From: Sporosarcina sp. Marseille-Q4063
GTDB taxonomy: Bacteria > Bacillota > Bacilli > Bacillales_A > Planococcaceae
DNA: 64,000 nucleotides
Assembly (NCBI RefSeq): GCF_018309085.1
Contig: NZ_CP070502.1
Location: 2,108,001 to 2,172,000, forward strand
Direction: 5' to 3'
Part shown: in pieces, positions 11,155 through 21,810 of the stretch
How the letters are laid out: the number at the start of each line of letters is the position of its first letter
Numbering within the stretch: position 1 is the first letter of the stretch
The notes under the pieces: model-generated
The model's database searches: none
What the model saw: only the letters and a program-made list of their open reading frames with translations
Told to the model about the DNA's origin: nothing
Translations under genes and position numbers: made by a program

Positions 11155-11304
11155 TTATGCAGTTTGTCTATGCACAGTATGCGAATTACAATGTTTGCAA
11201 AACTTCTTTAATGTCAAACGCTCCGACGGATTGTTATTGCGTGCCGGAACCGAATAATTGCGTGATCCACAGACATCGCAGCTCAACATAATTTTTTTAG
11301 CCAT
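11155..11304 (-). CDS. rpmG: 50S ribosomal protein L33
   Basis: The 49-residue protein starts [17 protein letters not shown] and carries two CxxC pairs (CDVC and CKHC), so it is the zinc-binding form of L33. It is too short for usual ORF cut-offs but has a clear start with a GGTGATGAA region upstream, ends at TAA 11155-11157, and lies directly before secE as in Bacillus (rpmGB-secE-nusG). Confidence 0.95.
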   Translation of the reverse strand: MAKKIMLSCDVCGSRNYSVPARNNNPSERLTLKKFCKHCNSHTVHRQTA

Positions 11305-11383
11305 TTCATCACCCTCGGACCTTTAGTCTTGATAAAGAGTATCACCTTGTCTGTACTCTGTCAACAACTCTCGAAATACGTCC

Positions 11384-12031
11384 CTATCTTACAGCGTCAA
11401 ATTGCATGTATCGTTCAAGTTTTCGTTTTATTCGTTGTAATGCGTTGTCAACTGACTTTACTTGCCGATTCAACTCGAAAGATATTTCTTGGTAAGATTG
11501 ACCGTCTAAATAAAGCGCTAACACTTCTTTCTCAAGGGCACTAAGCACTTTGTTCATTTCTTTTTCCATGTGACTATAATCTTCCTGATGAATGATTAAA
11601 TCTTCAGGATCATCATGGACCGAACCCGATAACATGTCGAGCAACGTGCGGTCGGAGTCTTCCGCGTAAACTGGCTTGTCCAACGAAATTGAAGAGTTAA
11701 GCGGAATATGTTTTTGGCGCGTCGCAGTTTTGATCGCGGTAATGATTTGCCTGGTTATGCATAGCTCCGCGAACCCTTTAAACGAACTTAATCGATCCGG
11801 CCTGAAATCGCGTATCGCTTTATACAAGCCAATCATGCCTTCTTGGATAATATCTTCACGATCTCCGCCCGTTAAAAAATAAGACCGCCCTTTCAAACTA
11901 ACAAATGAACGATATTTTGTAATGAGATAATCAAGCGCATCCGTGTTGCCAGTATGAATAATTAGAATAATTTCTTCGTCGGACAACGCAGTGAAGTCTA
12001 AAACTCTACCATCGATGTATGTTTTTTCCAC
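11384..12031 (-). CDS. sigH: RNA polymerase sporulation sigma factor SigH
   Basis: Alternative sigma factor for the transition state and early sporulation. The protein of about 215 residues contains sigma region 2 (DALDYLITKYRSFV, DREDIIQEGMIGLYKAIRDF, FAELCITRQIITAIKTATRQKHIPLNS) and a region 4 helix-turn-helix (LYLDGQSYQEISFELNRQVKSVDNALQRIKRKL). I prefer GTG 12031 because a GGAG site lies 11 bases upstream; GTG 12043 overlaps that site. The N-terminus differs from B. subtilis SigH, but the core is very similar. It supports a spore-forming host. Confidence 0.95.
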   Translation of the reverse strand: MEKTYIDGRVLDFTALSDEEIILIIHTGNTDALDYLITKYRSFVSLKGRSYFLTGGDREDIIQEGMIGLYKAIRDFRPDRLSSFKGFAELCITRQIITAIKTATRQKHIPLNSSISLDKPVYAEDSDRTLLDMLSGSVHDDPEDLIIHQEDYSHMEKEMNKVLSALEKEVLALYLDGQSYQEISFELNRQVKSVDNALQRIKRKLERYMQFDAVR

Positions 12032-12102
12032 TATAAGGATCACTCCGGTTCATCATAGCTATAAACCTAGTATACCTTATGGAAAATTTTAACGTCAACT
12101 GT

Positions 12103-12621
12103 TTATTTCATTCCGCGCCGCCACTTTTCAAATATTTCCTTAATTTCGTCAGTTAAATCAATCTTCGACACGGGTCGTTGCTCTTCAAAGTTTTTCACAC
12201 TTTTTGTTATTAAATTAGTAATCTCTCTCATTTCAATTTCAAGTTCCCGTGCCGATTTGCGCAGTGCACCTTGGGCAAAGATGATCCACTGCTCGGTTAA
12301 ATCCGATGTGGCGACATGAATTTGGACACGCCGACCACCAAGTTCAGACACGAGTTTTTCAATTCGCTCATCGGCTGTTTCGTTTTCTCTTGTGAATAAA
12401 ACCTCTACGTCATGTGTTCGTTTCTTTTTCTCGATTCCAGGCACCATATACGCATCGAAAACGACAATGACTCGCCATCCCATGTATGCCTTGTATTCGG
12501 CCATTCTTTCAATAAGCAAATCCCGTGCATCTGCCAACTGGTGTTTTTTCAGTCTTTGCAGTTCCCCCCATGCACCGATAATATTATAGCCATCGACAAG
12601 AAGAACATTTTTCTTTTCCAT
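12103..12621 (-). CDS. rae1: Ribosome-associated endoribonuclease Rae1 (YacP, NYN domain)
   Basis: NYN/PIN-like endoribonuclease that in B. subtilis cleaves mRNA in the ribosomal A site. The 172-residue protein begins MEKKNVLLVDGYNIIGAWGE with the acidic DGYN motif, followed by VVFDAY and an HVATSD acidic motif that complete the nuclease site. It starts two bases before the rlmB stop, with no strong ribosome site, so it is probably translationally coupled to rlmB. Confidence 0.93.
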   Translation of the reverse strand: MEKKNVLLVDGYNIIGAWGELQRLKKHQLADARDLLIERMAEYKAYMGWRVIVVFDAYMVPGIEKKKRTHDVEVLFTRENETADERIEKLVSELGGRRVQIHVATSDLTEQWIIFAQGALRKSARELEIEMREITNLITKSVKNFEEQRPVSKIDLTDEIKEIFEKWRRGMK

Positions 12622-12623
12622 CT

Positions 12624-13376
12624 TTACTGTTCGGCAGGTTGGCGCTTTCGCAACACTTCATACATGAGGAGAGAAGCTGCAACAGAAGCATTTAGCGATG
12701 TAACACGTCCACGCATTGGAAGATGATATAGGAAATCGCATTTTTCTTTTAGTATGCGCGACATGCCTTTCCCTTCACTCCCGATAATTACCGCAAGCGG
12801 AAGCGTTGCATCCATTTTTCGGTAATCGGCAGAACCTAACGCATCAGTTCCCGCAATCCAGACGCCGCGTTTTTTTAATTCATCGACAGTTTGCGACAAG
12901 TTATTCACGCGCACGACGGGGACGTGTTCGATGGCACCCGTTGATGCTTTCGCCACGACTGCCGTTAAACCTACAGAACGTCTTCTTGGAATGATGACCC
13001 CGTGAACGCCTGATGCATCAGCCGTACGTAATATAGAACCTAAATTATGCGGATCTTCAAGCTCATCTAAAATGACAAACAAAGGATCTTCCCCGCGGTC
13101 AGCCGCGACTTCAAAAAGATCATCAAGTTCCGCGTAGCGATAGGCTGCAACAGACGCGATAATTCCTTGATGATTCACATCCAACATGCTATCTAATTTT
13201 TGCTTGGGCACAGATTGGACAATTACTTTCGCCTCTCTTGCAAGCGATAAAATTTCGCCGATGCTTTTTTTATTCAACCCTTCAGCAATCCAGATTTTAT
13301 TTAATTCCCGACCCGAACGAAGCGCTTCAACAATCGGGTTCTTCCCGCCGAGCATTTCAGATTCAATTTCAGTCAT
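12624..13376 (-). CDS. rlmB: 23S rRNA (guanosine-2'-O-)-methyltransferase RlmB
   Basis: SPOUT-class TrmH-family enzyme that 2'-O-methylates a conserved guanosine in the 23S peptidyl-transferase region. The 250 residues include an N-terminal substrate-binding domain (GKNPIVEALRSGRELNKIWIAEG) and the knot motifs DPHNLGSILRTADASGVHGVI, VIIGSEGKGMSR and LPMRGRVTSLNASVAASLLMYE. The ATG overlaps the mrnC stop by four bases and has an AGGAGGGTG site. Confidence 0.95.
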   Translation of the reverse strand: MTEIESEMLGGKNPIVEALRSGRELNKIWIAEGLNKKSIGEILSLAREAKVIVQSVPKQKLDSMLDVNHQGIIASVAAYRYAELDDLFEVAADRGEDPLFVILDELEDPHNLGSILRTADASGVHGVIIPRRRSVGLTAVVAKASTGAIEHVPVVRVNNLSQTVDELKKRGVWIAGTDALGSADYRKMDATLPLAVIIGSEGKGMSRILKEKCDFLYHLPMRGRVTSLNASVAASLLMYEVLRKRQPAEQ

Positions 13377-13795
13377 AACGTTTCACCCTCCTTAACAGTT
13401 TCAATGATTCGAATTGATTCGACGATAAATTCCTCGGTTCTTTCGGTTCTTCCGAGCAAATATAAAAAGCCGAGAACAGCCTCGAAGCCCGAGCTGTTTT
13501 TATACGTGCCGACATCTGTATTCTTCGGTACGGAACCTGACTTTGCATTGCGGCCGCGTCTCATCACGGCCGCTTCCTCTTCCGTCAAATAGTCCGATGC
13601 CAACATCTCCTGCAAAACAGCGGCTTGCGATTTCGCCGCTACATATTTTGTCGCTTCTCGGTGCAAAACATTCGGCTTAACGCGGCCCGAACGCAGTAAA
13701 TGCTCTCGGACCGCTTGCTCGTAAACCGCGTCGCCCATATACGCCAATGCGAGGGCATTCAATTGTTTTACATCCATGTCTCTTAATACGTACAT
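13373..13795 (-). CDS. mrnC: Mini-ribonuclease 3
   Basis: RNase III-like nuclease without a double-stranded RNA-binding domain; in Bacillus it matures 23S rRNA ends. The 140-residue protein has ALAYMGDAVYEQAVREHLL (catalytic Asp), VAAKSQA, and RRGRNAKSGSVPKNTDVGTYKNSSGFEAVLGFLYLLGR with the second acidic site. It lies immediately after cysS, a conserved pairing. Confidence 0.95.
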   Translation of the reverse strand: MYVLRDMDVKQLNALALAYMGDAVYEQAVREHLLRSGRVKPNVLHREATKYVAAKSQAAVLQEMLASDYLTEEEAAVMRRGRNAKSGSVPKNTDVGTYKNSSGFEAVLGFLYLLGRTERTEEFIVESIRIIETVKEGETL

Positions 13796-13800
13796 ATGAA

Positions 13801-15201
13801 TTAGCCTCTTCTCCAGCGCGTTCCTTGCGCAGTATCTTCTAGAAGAATTCCTTTTTCAATGAGTTCATCACGAATTTCATCTGAACGTCCGAAATCCCGG
13901 TTTCGACGCGCTTCAAGCCGCTCTTCGATTAATTTTTCAATATCTGCATCTAAGAGGTCCTCAGTTTCATCGAAAGGTAGCCCAAGCACATCCATCAGCG
14001 CCTCAAATGTTGTCTTAAAGTAAGTGAGTACGCTGGATTCCGTATTTTTCTCCAATAAATAAACGTTTGCTAGTCGGACAAGTTCAAAAATCGCCGCAAT
14101 GCCGTTTGCCGTATTAAAGTCATCATCCATCGCTACCGTAAACTCGGTTTTGCATTCGTCGATTTTGTTCATCCAAATATCTTTTTGGTCGCCGAGATCT
14201 GCAGAGTTTTCAAGACGGTGTTTAACATTATTGTAAGCCGTCGTAATTCTCTCCAAGCCATTTACCGCATTTCCAACAAGTTCCTCGGAGAAATTAATCG
14301 GATGTCTGTAATGAACAGATAGCATGAAAAAGCGAAGCACTTTCGGATCAACTTGTTTTCGGATTTCGTTGACCATGACAAAGTTATTTAACGACTTCGA
14401 CATTTTTTCATTATCGATATTAATATACCCATTATGCATCCAATAGTTCGCGAAAGATTTTCCTGTCATCGCTTCGGATTGCGCAATTTCGTTTTCATGG
14501 TGCGGGAACGTCAAGTCTTGACCGCCTCCGTGAATATCGATCGTATCGCCGAGGTGAACACGCGCCATTGCCGAACATTCAATATGCCAACCCGGACGTC
14601 CCGCGCCCCATGGACTCTTCCATGAAACCTCATTCTCTTTTGCCGCTTTCCACAAGACGAAGTCCAATGGATCATCTTTCTTTTCGCCTTGTTCGACACG
14701 TGCGCCGATGACTAATTCATCAGTTGATTGTTTGGACAGCTTTCCATACCCGTCGAATTTTGTCGTACGGTAATAAACGTCGCCGTGCGATTCATAAGCG
14801 AAATCTTTATCAATCAGCACTTGAATAAATTCAATAATGTCATCGATATGTTCTGTCACTCGCGGATGAACATCCGCCTCGCTGCATCCAAGTGCAGAAA
14901 CATCCTGGAAATAAGCATCTATAAAACGTTCTGTTAATTCACTAGTGTCTTCACCAAGCTCATTTGCCGCCGCGATAATTTTATCGTCGACGTCCGTAAA
15001 GTTGGAAACAAACTTTACATCGTACCCGCGGTATTCCAGGTATTTGCGAACTGTGTCGAATACGATGACAGGACGAGCGTTTCCGATATGAATATAGTTG
15101 TAAACGGTCGGACCGCATACATACATCGAAACCTTCCCTTCGACTTGCGGGATGAAAGGCTCCTTTTTTCGTGTCAACGTATTGTAAATTTGTATCGTCA
15201 T
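13801..15201 (-). CDS. cysS: Cysteine--tRNA ligase
   Basis: Class I synthetase that charges tRNA-Cys. The 466-residue protein shows the HIGN signature ([10 protein letters not shown], about 36-45), the zinc ligands in [10 protein letters not shown] and HIECSAMA, and KMSKSLNNF (about 266-274). It overlaps cysE by four bases and has an AAGGAAGGGG site, so cysE-cysS form a unit under the cysteine T-box. Confidence 0.97.
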   Translation of the reverse strand: MTIQIYNTLTRKKEPFIPQVEGKVSMYVCGPTVYNYIHIGNARPVIVFDTVRKYLEYRGYDVKFVSNFTDVDDKIIAAANELGEDTSELTERFIDAYFQDVSALGCSEADVHPRVTEHIDDIIEFIQVLIDKDFAYESHGDVYYRTTKFDGYGKLSKQSTDELVIGARVEQGEKKDDPLDFVLWKAAKENEVSWKSPWGAGRPGWHIECSAMARVHLGDTIDIHGGGQDLTFPHHENEIAQSEAMTGKSFANYWMHNGYINIDNEKMSKSLNNFVMVNEIRKQVDPKVLRFFMLSVHYRHPINFSEELVGNAVNGLERITTAYNNVKHRLENSADLGDQKDIWMNKIDECKTEFTVAMDDDFNTANGIAAIFELVRLANVYLLEKNTESSVLTYFKTTFEALMDVLGLPFDETEDLLDADIEKLIEERLEARRNRDFGRSDEIRDELIEKGILLEDTAQGTRWRRG

Positions 15202-15860
15202 TGCAAATCCCCTTCCTTGTTAGTAGATTCTTCGAGTTTCTTGAGACGTTCTTGTAGTTGCGAAATTTTGTTTTCAAGTAAGTCACATTTGTCTGCTACC
15301 GGATCCGGCATGTCTTGGTGATCCAGTCTTCGGTTTACCTTTACGCCGTTTGTCACGACTACTTGCCCAGGGATTCCCACCACTGTCGAATTTGCTGGAA
15401 CGTTTTTCAAAACGACGGACCCCGCGCCCACTTTACTATTCTCTCCAATTGTAATGGATCCAAGCACCTTGGCTCCTGTTGCAACCAGCACATTATCTTC
15501 AAGTGTCGGATGTCGTTTTCCTTTTTCCTTGCCCGTTCCGCCTAGCGTGACGCCTTGGTATATGGTGACATCATTGCCGATTTCACAAGTTTCACCAATG
15601 ACGATTCCCATACCGTGATCGATAAACAATCGACGACCGATCGTTGCGCCCGGATGAATTTCGATTCCCGTGAAAAAGCGACTGATTTGCGAAACTGCAC
15701 GCGCTAAAAAGAGTAAATTCATGTTATATAAAGCATGTGCAATTCGGTGAGACCATATTGCATGCAAGCCGGAATACGTTAGTATTACCTCGAATACGCT
15801 ACGTGCTGCAGGGTCCTGGTCAAAAATGCATTGTATATCTTCTTTCATTTTCCCAAACAC
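15198..15860 (-). CDS. cysE: Serine O-acetyltransferase
   Basis: Makes O-acetylserine from serine and acetyl-CoA, the first step of cysteine synthesis. The 220-residue protein has the N-terminal helical domain and a left-handed beta-helix with hexapeptide repeats ([25 protein letters not shown], then [20 protein letters not shown]). The start is GTG 15860, seven bases after AGGAGG. The C-terminal 30 residues form a coiled-coil-like tail, longer than in E. coli. It is preceded by a T-box leader. Confidence 0.96.
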   Translation of the reverse strand: MFGKMKEDIQCIFDQDPAARSVFEVILTYSGLHAIWSHRIAHALYNMNLLFLARAVSQISRFFTGIEIHPGATIGRRLFIDHGMGIVIGETCEIGNDVTIYQGVTLGGTGKEKGKRHPTLEDNVLVATGAKVLGSITIGENSKVGAGSVVLKNVPANSTVVGIPGQVVVTNGVKVNRRLDHQDMPDPVADKCDLLENKISQLQERLKKLEESTNKEGDLQ

Positions 15861-15895
15861 CGGCTCTCCTCCTAGTTTCATTTTCCCCGAAAATA

Positions 15896-16130
15896 AAAAT
15901 ACGCCTCTGTCAAAAATGACAGAGACGCATTGAATGCGTGGTTCCACTCCGCTTGAAAGGCTCGCGCCTTCCCGCTTAACGCCTGTTAACGTTGGCGAAA
16001 CGTCCGGCTTACTATGACTTCAGCGCGGCACTCAAAGGGGCATTTCCACATCGTAATTACCCGGATCACTTCCAGCCAGTGATGATCCTCTCTGAAGAGC
16101 TTACCAATGTGTACTTATCCTTATCAACGA
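15896..16130 (-). promoter_or_regulatory. T-box riboswitch, cysteine-specific (TGC specifier)
   Basis: On the minus strand stem I is closed by CTTCAG (16097-16092) and CTGAAG (16023-16018). In the specifier loop the codon is TGC (16030-16028), which reads Cys. The conserved T-box sequence GGAGTGGAACCACGC is at 15950-15936, followed by a terminator (GCGTCTCTGTC / GACAGAGGCG plus TTTTT, about 15928-15896). Uncharged tRNA-Cys should let transcription pass into cysE-cysS. Confidence 0.93.
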
Positions 16131-16176
16131 TTTCATATTAACTATAATCTTACACGCAAAGATTGGAAAGTCAAAA

Positions 16177-17637
16177 TTATTGTTCTGCGTATTTGGCAAT
16201 GCGAGAAATTGCAATTTCTTTTCCTACGAGGGCGATGGCTGCAGGTAATTCAGGCCCGCTCGTTTCACCTGTTGTGACGACGCGAATCGGCATGAATAAG
16301 TTACGGCCTTTATGACCCGTTTCTTTTTGAACAGCGCTAATCGCCGCTTTGATTGACGACGCATCAAATGTTTCAAGTTCAGAAAACTTGTTTTCCAACG
16401 ATGCCATTACTTCCGGAACTTGTTCACCTGCAAGCACCTCTTGGGATTGTTCATTATATTCAATGTCATCCTTAAAGAACTGGGCGGTTAACTGAACAAT
16501 TTCAGCCCCGTAACTCAACTGACCGTGATATAGAGCAATTAAATCATGTGCCCACTCTTGTTGTTCCCCGGAAAGTTCAGTTGGCAATGCACCTGACTTT
16601 TGCAAATGAGGAAGCGCCAATTCAATTACTTTATCGAGCGGCAATTGTTTAATGTATTGGTTGTTCATCCACGTCAGTTTGTTTTTATCGAATGCAGCTG
16701 GGGACTTCGATAAACGTTTCTCGTCAAAAATTGAAATAAGCTCTTCTTTTGAAAATAGCTCATCTTCTCCTTCTGGCGACCAACCGAGCAATACGATGAA
16801 GTTGAAAAGTGCTTCTGGCAAATACCCAAGCTCCTCGTATTGTTCGATAAACTGGATAATGGCTTCATCACGCTTACTTAGTTTACGACCGCTTTCATTC
16901 ACGATTAATGTCATATGGCCGAAAATCGGCGTTTCCCATCCGAATGCTTCATAAATCATTTGTTGTCTCGGCGTGTTTGAAATATGGTCGTCTCCGCGTA
17001 AAACATGCGTGATTTCCATGTAGTGATCATCTACGACTACAGCAAAGTTATACGTTGGGATCCCGTCTTTTTTCACGATGACAAAGTCGCCGATTCCGTC
17101 CGCTTCAAACGTTACATTATCTTTCACGATGTCGTTGAACGTATATGTTTTCCCGCGCGGCACTGCAAAACGAATGCTCGGCTCTCTGCCTTCAGCCTCG
17201 CGTTCAGATCGTTCCTCGGCAGATAAATGACGGCATTTTCCGCCGTAACGCGGCATCTCATTTCTAGCAGTTTGCGCTTCGCGTTCAGCTTCCAACTCTT
17301 CAGGTGTACAGTAACATTTATATGCTAATTCTTTCTCTAAAAGTTCATCATATAGTTTTTTGTACAGATCATTTCGTTCAGACTGACGATATGGTCCGAA
17401 ATCCCCGCCAACGTCAACGCCTTCATCCCAATCGAGCCCTAGCCATTCCAAATACTCAAGTTGGGAGCTTTCGCCACCTTCAATATTACGGGAAGCATCC
17501 GTATCTTCAATTCGAATGATGAACTTTCCGCCTTTACTGCGTGCATATAAATAGTTAAATAATGCCGTACGTGCATTTCCGATATGTAAATGCCCTGTCG
17601 GACTCGGCGCGTAACGAACGCGAACTTCCTTTGTCAT
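16177..17637 (-). CDS. gltX: Glutamate--tRNA ligase
   Basis: Class I synthetase; in Bacilli it usually also charges tRNA-Gln with glutamate for later amidation. The 486-residue protein starts [33 protein letters not shown] (HIGH motif) and has KLSKRDEA as the KMSKS equivalent. The ATG at 17637 follows AGGAGGATTTATT; a longer frame to 17664 lacks a ribosome site. The single-copy order cysE-gltX-ispF matches Bacillus. Confidence 0.97.
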   Translation of the reverse strand: MTKEVRVRYAPSPTGHLHIGNARTALFNYLYARSKGGKFIIRIEDTDASRNIEGGESSQLEYLEWLGLDWDEGVDVGGDFGPYRQSERNDLYKKLYDELLEKELAYKCYCTPEELEAEREAQTARNEMPRYGGKCRHLSAEERSEREAEGREPSIRFAVPRGKTYTFNDIVKDNVTFEADGIGDFVIVKKDGIPTYNFAVVVDDHYMEITHVLRGDDHISNTPRQQMIYEAFGWETPIFGHMTLIVNESGRKLSKRDEAIIQFIEQYEELGYLPEALFNFIVLLGWSPEGEDELFSKEELISIFDEKRLSKSPAAFDKNKLTWMNNQYIKQLPLDKVIELALPHLQKSGALPTELSGEQQEWAHDLIALYHGQLSYGAEIVQLTAQFFKDDIEYNEQSQEVLAGEQVPEVMASLENKFSELETFDASSIKAAISAVQKETGHKGRNLFMPIRVVTTGETSGPELPAAIALVGKEIAISRIAKYAEQ

Positions 17638-17696
17638 AATAAATCCTCCTAAGTTTTCGTGCATAGTTCAATTTTATTTTATCATAGGTTTGATTG

Positions 17697-18173
17697 TTAG
17701 TCTTTTTGCAAAAGAATCGTGGCCATCGCGGCAATTCCTTCTCCGCGGCCCGTAAACCCTAATTTTTCGGTCGTTGTCGCTTTGACATTCACTTGTGAAG
17801 TCTCCGCCTTCAAAAGTTCGGCCACACGTTCTTGAATCACTTCAATATGGGGCGCCATTTTTGGTTGTTCTGCGATAATCGTGCAATCTATATTCCCTAA
17901 TTTATAACCGCGTTCAGTGACTAGTTCCCAAATCTTCTCCAATAAAACCGCGGAATCCGCATCTTTAAACGCGCTATCTGTATCTGGAAAATGCCTCCCG
18001 ATATCGCCTTCGCCAATAGCACCCAGTGCTGCATCCGTAATCGTGTGAAGAAGCACATCCGCGTCGGAATGACCTGCCAGTCCCTTATCATGCGGGATTA
18101 ATACTCCGCCGAGAATCAAAGGGCGTCCCTCTTCAAATTTATGCACATCAAAACCTTGTCCAATACGAATCAT
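17697..18173 (-). CDS. ispF: 2-C-methyl-D-erythritol 2,4-cyclodiphosphate synthase
   Basis: Fifth enzyme of the MEP isoprenoid pathway. The 158-residue protein has the zinc ligands in GQGFDVHKF (Asp and His) and [21 protein letters not shown] region (here HSDADVLLH), the [11 protein letters not shown] loop, and the [20 protein letters not shown]-terminal block. Its ATG overlaps the ispD stop (ATGA) and has GGAGG upstream. Confidence 0.97.
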   Translation of the reverse strand: MIRIGQGFDVHKFEEGRPLILGGVLIPHDKGLAGHSDADVLLHTITDAALGAIGEGDIGRHFPDTDSAFKDADSAVLLEKIWELVTERGYKLGNIDCTIIAEQPKMAPHIEVIQERVAELLKAETSQVNVKATTTEKLGFTGRGEGIAAMATILLQKD

Positions 18174-18862
18174 ACTAAATCCTCCTGCTGCCTCTTAAGT
18201 ATTATTTCACCGAATACAAGATCTTCTTGCGTCGTCATTTTCACATTTTCATATGTGCTTTCTACAATTCGAACGGGATGCCCTAACCTTTCAACCAACA
18301 TGGACTCATCCGTTCCTAAAAAACCTTCGCGAATCGCCGACTCTGATGCCTCTTTTAACACATCATAGCGGAAAGCTTGCGGCGTTTGAACAATCCACAA
18401 CTTATCGCGGTCGACCGTTTTCTCCACAACCCCGTCTGTCGCTATTTTCATCGTATCTTTTGGTTGAACCGCTGCAATCGCCGCGCCAAACTCCGTTGCT
18501 TTTTGAACGAGATTAGCAATGACAGACCTCTCTAGAAATGGACGGGCTGCATCGTGAACTAAAACAATTCCATTTTCAGCATGCGCTTCAATACAAGCCG
18601 CAACACTAAATTGACGCTCCGTTCCCCCGTCTACAATCGCCTTGATTTTTGAAATACCAAATTGGTCAAGCATGGATTGAATTTCATTTCGCTCATCCCG
18701 CTTCACCGCAAGAATAACACCTTTACATGCTGGATCTTCTTCAAACACTAAAAGCGTGTGAATAATAATCGGTTTATGATCGAGTTGCAAAAAAAGCTTA
18801 TTATAGCCGGCACCCATCCGCTTCCCGCTTCCGGCTGCCGGCATCATTACTACGTAGTCCAC
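18170..18862 (-). CDS. ispD: 2-C-methyl-D-erythritol 4-phosphate cytidylyltransferase
   Basis: Third enzyme of the MEP pathway, which activates methylerythritol phosphate with CTP. The 230-residue protein begins [22 protein letters not shown], the nucleotide-binding loop, and contains VHDAARPFL and the TPQAFRYD motif. I chose GTG 18862 from homology and the GAGGAAG site; an in-frame start at 18913 would overlap the previous gene and add unrelated residues. Confidence 0.96.
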   Translation of the reverse strand: MDYVVMMPAAGSGKRMGAGYNKLFLQLDHKPIIIHTLLVFEEDPACKGVILAVKRDERNEIQSMLDQFGISKIKAIVDGGTERQFSVAACIEAHAENGIVLVHDAARPFLERSVIANLVQKATEFGAAIAAVQPKDTMKIATDGVVEKTVDRDKLWIVQTPQAFRYDVLKEASESAIREGFLGTDESMLVERLGHPVRIVESTYENVKMTTQEDLVFGEIILKRQQEDLV

Positions 18863-18887
18863 TTTCCATCTTCCTCGTCTATCGTTA

Positions 18888-19991
18888 TTAATTTGCCTTG
18901 GCAGATCGACCATTTTTCGGTTTCGCGAAAATCATTCGTCCTGCTGATGTTTGCAACACGCTCGTTACCGTCACATCAACTGCGTTGCCAATATGGAACT
19001 TGCCATCTTCAACGACAATCATCGTCCCGTCATCCAAATAGGCAATTCCTTGCTGATGCTCTTTCCCGTCTTTAATAACGACGACATGCATGTCTTCTCC
19101 GGGGATTACGACCGGCTTCACCGCATTCGCCAAATCATTAATATTTAATACAGGAACGCCGTGTAAATCTGCGACCTTGTTCAAATTAAAATCATTGGTG
19201 ACGACGAGTCCACTCATCTCTTTTGCTAGATGAACGAGCTTTAAGTCAACTTCCGCGACGTCCGCGAAATCCCTATCCGTAATTAAAATTCCCGGCCCTT
19301 CATCCGTTTGTAAACGTCTAAGTACATCTAACCCGCGTCTGCCTTTCGTCCTCTTCAATGTATCCGAAGAGTCCGCGATATGTTGAAGTTCCGTCAACAC
19401 AAACTGCGGAACAACTAACACGCCTTCCAAAAAACCAGTTGCGGAGATATCTGCAATACGCCCATCGATAATGACGCTTGTATCTAGTATTTTATATGTG
19501 TTTCCTTGTGTAGCAGCAACCGCGTCATCGGACTCTTTTTTCTTATTGCCAACATTCTTGGCGGACTGAATCGCCTGAAGAAATTCATCACCTTGCTTGT
19601 AACCGACTTGAAATCCCAGATACCCAAGAATGATGAATAACACCGTCGGCAACACAGAATTGATAATCGGAATTTCGATATTTCCTAACCAAAAACTAAT
19701 AAGAAAAGCCACGCTTAATCCGACAATCAAACCGAGCGTCCCAAATAACAAATCAAAAATTGGCGCTTTTAATAACCGATCTTCCATCCACTTAACAAAA
19801 TTCACGACTGGTGAAGTTAGAAAAAGATTCAACAAGAAAAAAATAAGTGCACCGATAATAGCGGATATATACGGGTTATTAATAAGCGGAGTTGAAGTAA
19901 ATGAAAATAATGAGAATAATTGCGGTAGAAATAAAACTCCGAGCGTACCTCCAATAAGTAAAAATGAAAGCTGAACAACTCTTTTTAACAT
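18888..19991 (-). CDS. yacL: PIN/TRAM domain membrane protein YacL
   Basis: The 367-residue protein has four predicted transmembrane segments (about residues 8-28, 42-62, 80-101, 110-130), a PIN nuclease-fold domain (about 165-295, with KILDTSVIIDGRI and VTNDFNLNKVADL acidic motifs) and a C-terminal TRAM-like domain (about 300-355). It is conserved between radA and ispD in Bacillales; its in vivo substrate is not established. The ATG follows GGGAGGTG. Confidence 0.92.
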   Translation of the reverse strand: MLKRVVQLSFLLIGGTLGVLFLPQLFSLFSFTSTPLINNPYISAIIGALIFFLLNLFLTSPVVNFVKWMEDRLLKAPIFDLLFGTLGLIVGLSVAFLISFWLGNIEIPIINSVLPTVLFIILGYLGFQVGYKQGDEFLQAIQSAKNVGNKKKESDDAVAATQGNTYKILDTSVIIDGRIADISATGFLEGVLVVPQFVLTELQHIADSSDTLKRTKGRRGLDVLRRLQTDEGPGILITDRDFADVAEVDLKLVHLAKEMSGLVVTNDFNLNKVADLHGVPVLNINDLANAVKPVVIPGEDMHVVVIKDGKEHQQGIAYLDDGTMIVVEDGKFHIGNAVDVTVTSVLQTSAGRMIFAKPKNGRSAKAN

Positions 19992-20066
19992 TATGAAACA
20001 CCTCCCTGTCTTTAAAAAGCTGGAAAATCAAGACTTGTAGATAGCTTTTACATCACTATACTACAT

Positions 20067-20206
20067 CCAGCTTCAGCGCCTAGCCCCTCGGGTCACAAGC
20101 CATTTTGCTAGGGAAGGATTGAACTGCATCCTTCCTTGGTGGCTGAAGTACGCCTCCTCACAAACCGTCTTGTGCCTGTCGGGGCTGATCAGGCGCTTAC
20201 GCTTTT
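20067..20206. repeat. Palindrome-bounded intergenic element of about 140 bp
   Basis: The yacL-radA gap holds AGCGCCTAGCCCC at the left and GGGGCTGATCAGGCGCTT at the right, an imperfect inverted repeat. Inside are smaller hairpins (GGAAGGAT with ATCCTTCC; ACAAG with CTTGT). I recall similar AGCGCCTAGCCCC elements as dispersed intergenic repeats in Bacillales, but cannot confirm copies because none recurs in this window. It could fold as a structured RNA on either strand. Confidence 0.6.
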
Positions 20207-20362
20207 GTTTATTATACATGTATTCCCTATCACCCGCCTTCAATAACCTAGCTAAACCATCTAAATGTGACTAATTTAACTCGGCATATCAACACTCGTT
20301 GTCTAGCATGTGCAAAATGCCCTAATTTCAAGCAAGTAAATCTAGGGACTAACACGTAGCCC

Positions 20363-21736
20363 CTATTTTGCAAAACCGACCTTCAAGGCATCACTTACTG
20401 TTTCGACACCGATTACCTGAATTCCTTTCGGGTAATCCCAACCGCCTAGATTTGACTGGGGAACGATTGCGCGTTCAAATCCCAGTTTGGCAGCTTCTGA
20501 GACTCGTTGTTCAATACGCGAAACACGCCGAACTTCTCCCGTTAACCCAACTTCCCCAATAAAGCAGTCAGATAAACCAGCTGCAGTATCGCGGTAACTG
20601 GATACAATGCTTACTAAAACCGCAAGATCGATTGCCGGTTCATCTAGTTTCACGCCGCCCGCGACTTTAATATAGGCATCTTGCGCTTGTAATAGCATAC
20701 CCATCCGCTTTTCCAAAACCGCCATTAAAAGGGATACCCTGTTTTGGTCCAACCCCGTCGCCATTCGTTTTGGATAATTAAAACTGGAAGGTGTCACGAG
20801 CGCCTGGATTTCAACGAGTATCGGCCTTGTTCCCTCCATTGAAGCAACAACCGTTGAACCCGCACCGCCTTGTGATCTTTCTCGAAGAAACAGCTCGGAT
20901 GGATTTAGCACTTCTTTCAATCCAGATTGCAACATCTCAAAAATAGCGATTTCATTTGTTGAACCGAATCTGTTTTTAACGCTTCGCAAAATCCGGTACG
21001 TATGATGGCGTTCTCCTTCAAAATAAAGAACCGTGTCTACCATATGTTCGAGTATTCTCGGACCCGCAATTTGACCGTCTTTCGTCACATGCCCGACGAG
21101 AAATATCGCGATGTTTTGCGTCTTCGCGATACGCATGAGCTCAGCTGTGGATTCACGCACTTGCGTAATGCTTCCCGGGGCAGATTTCACTTCCGGGTGA
21201 TGAATCGTCTGGATGGAGTCGACAATGACAAACTTCGGTTTTACTTCTTCGATCGTATGATGAATTTGCTCCAAATCGGTTTCAGCATATATGTAAAGTT
21301 CATCCGATAAAACGCCAAGTCGTTCCGCGCGCAGTTTCGTTTGACGAATCGATTCTTCACCTGAAATATACAAAACGCGATGACCTGCATTCGCAAGTAG
21401 CGAGGATACTTGGAGGAGAAGCGTTGACTTACCGATACCTGGATCTCCGGCCGTTAGAAGAAGAGAACCCGGTACAATTCCACCGCCGAGAACTCGGTTT
21501 AATTCACCTAAATCGGTTTCCACACGAGGTTCTGCATTGATTTCAACTTTACTGATTGGCATGGCTTTTTGACGCACATTTTCAGAATGCTGGAAAGCGC
21601 CTCGCGGACCTTTACTCACAACTTCTATTTCTTCGTTCATTGTGTTCCATTCGCCGCAACCTGGGCAGCGTCCCATCCATTTAGGAGATTCATAGCCACA
21701 ATCTTTACACATGAATTTTGACTTTCGTTTCGACAT
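20363..21736 (-). CDS. radA: DNA repair protein RadA
   Basis: RecA-like branch-migration ATPase with a Lon-like C-terminal domain, involved in recombination repair. The 457-residue protein has an N-terminal zinc finger ([18 protein letters not shown]), Walker [14 protein letters not shown] (about 98-110), the RadA-specific KNRFG motif, and a C-terminal LonC-like region. ATG 21736 has GGAGG five bases upstream. It follows clpC across a hairpin, suggesting partly separate expression. Confidence 0.97.
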   Translation of the reverse strand: MSKRKSKFMCKDCGYESPKWMGRCPGCGEWNTMNEEIEVVSKGPRGAFQHSENVRQKAMPISKVEINAEPRVETDLGELNRVLGGGIVPGSLLLTAGDPGIGKSTLLLQVSSLLANAGHRVLYISGEESIRQTKLRAERLGVLSDELYIYAETDLEQIHHTIEEVKPKFVIVDSIQTIHHPEVKSAPGSITQVRESTAELMRIAKTQNIAIFLVGHVTKDGQIAGPRILEHMVDTVLYFEGERHHTYRILRSVKNRFGSTNEIAIFEMLQSGLKEVLNPSELFLRERSQGGAGSTVVASMEGTRPILVEIQALVTPSSFNYPKRMATGLDQNRVSLLMAVLEKRMGMLLQAQDAYIKVAGGVKLDEPAIDLAVLVSIVSSYRDTAAGLSDCFIGEVGLTGEVRRVSRIEQRVSEAAKLGFERAIVPQSNLGGWDYPKGIQVIGVETVSDALKVGFAK

Positions 21737-21755
21737 ATTTACCTCCAAAGACGGA

Positions 21756-21799
21756 AAGGACAGTCCTATCCCGCCAAAAGTTCCGACGGGGGACTATCC
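21756..21799 (-). terminator. Long hairpin between clpC and radA
   Basis: GGATAGTCC and GGACTGTCC, with inner CCCGTC/GGCGGG pairing, form a long imperfect stem in the 74-bp gap, followed by TTTCC. It may be an attenuator or processing site limiting read-through from clpC into radA. Confidence 0.5.
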
Positions 21800-21810
21800 T
21801 GGTTCCACCA

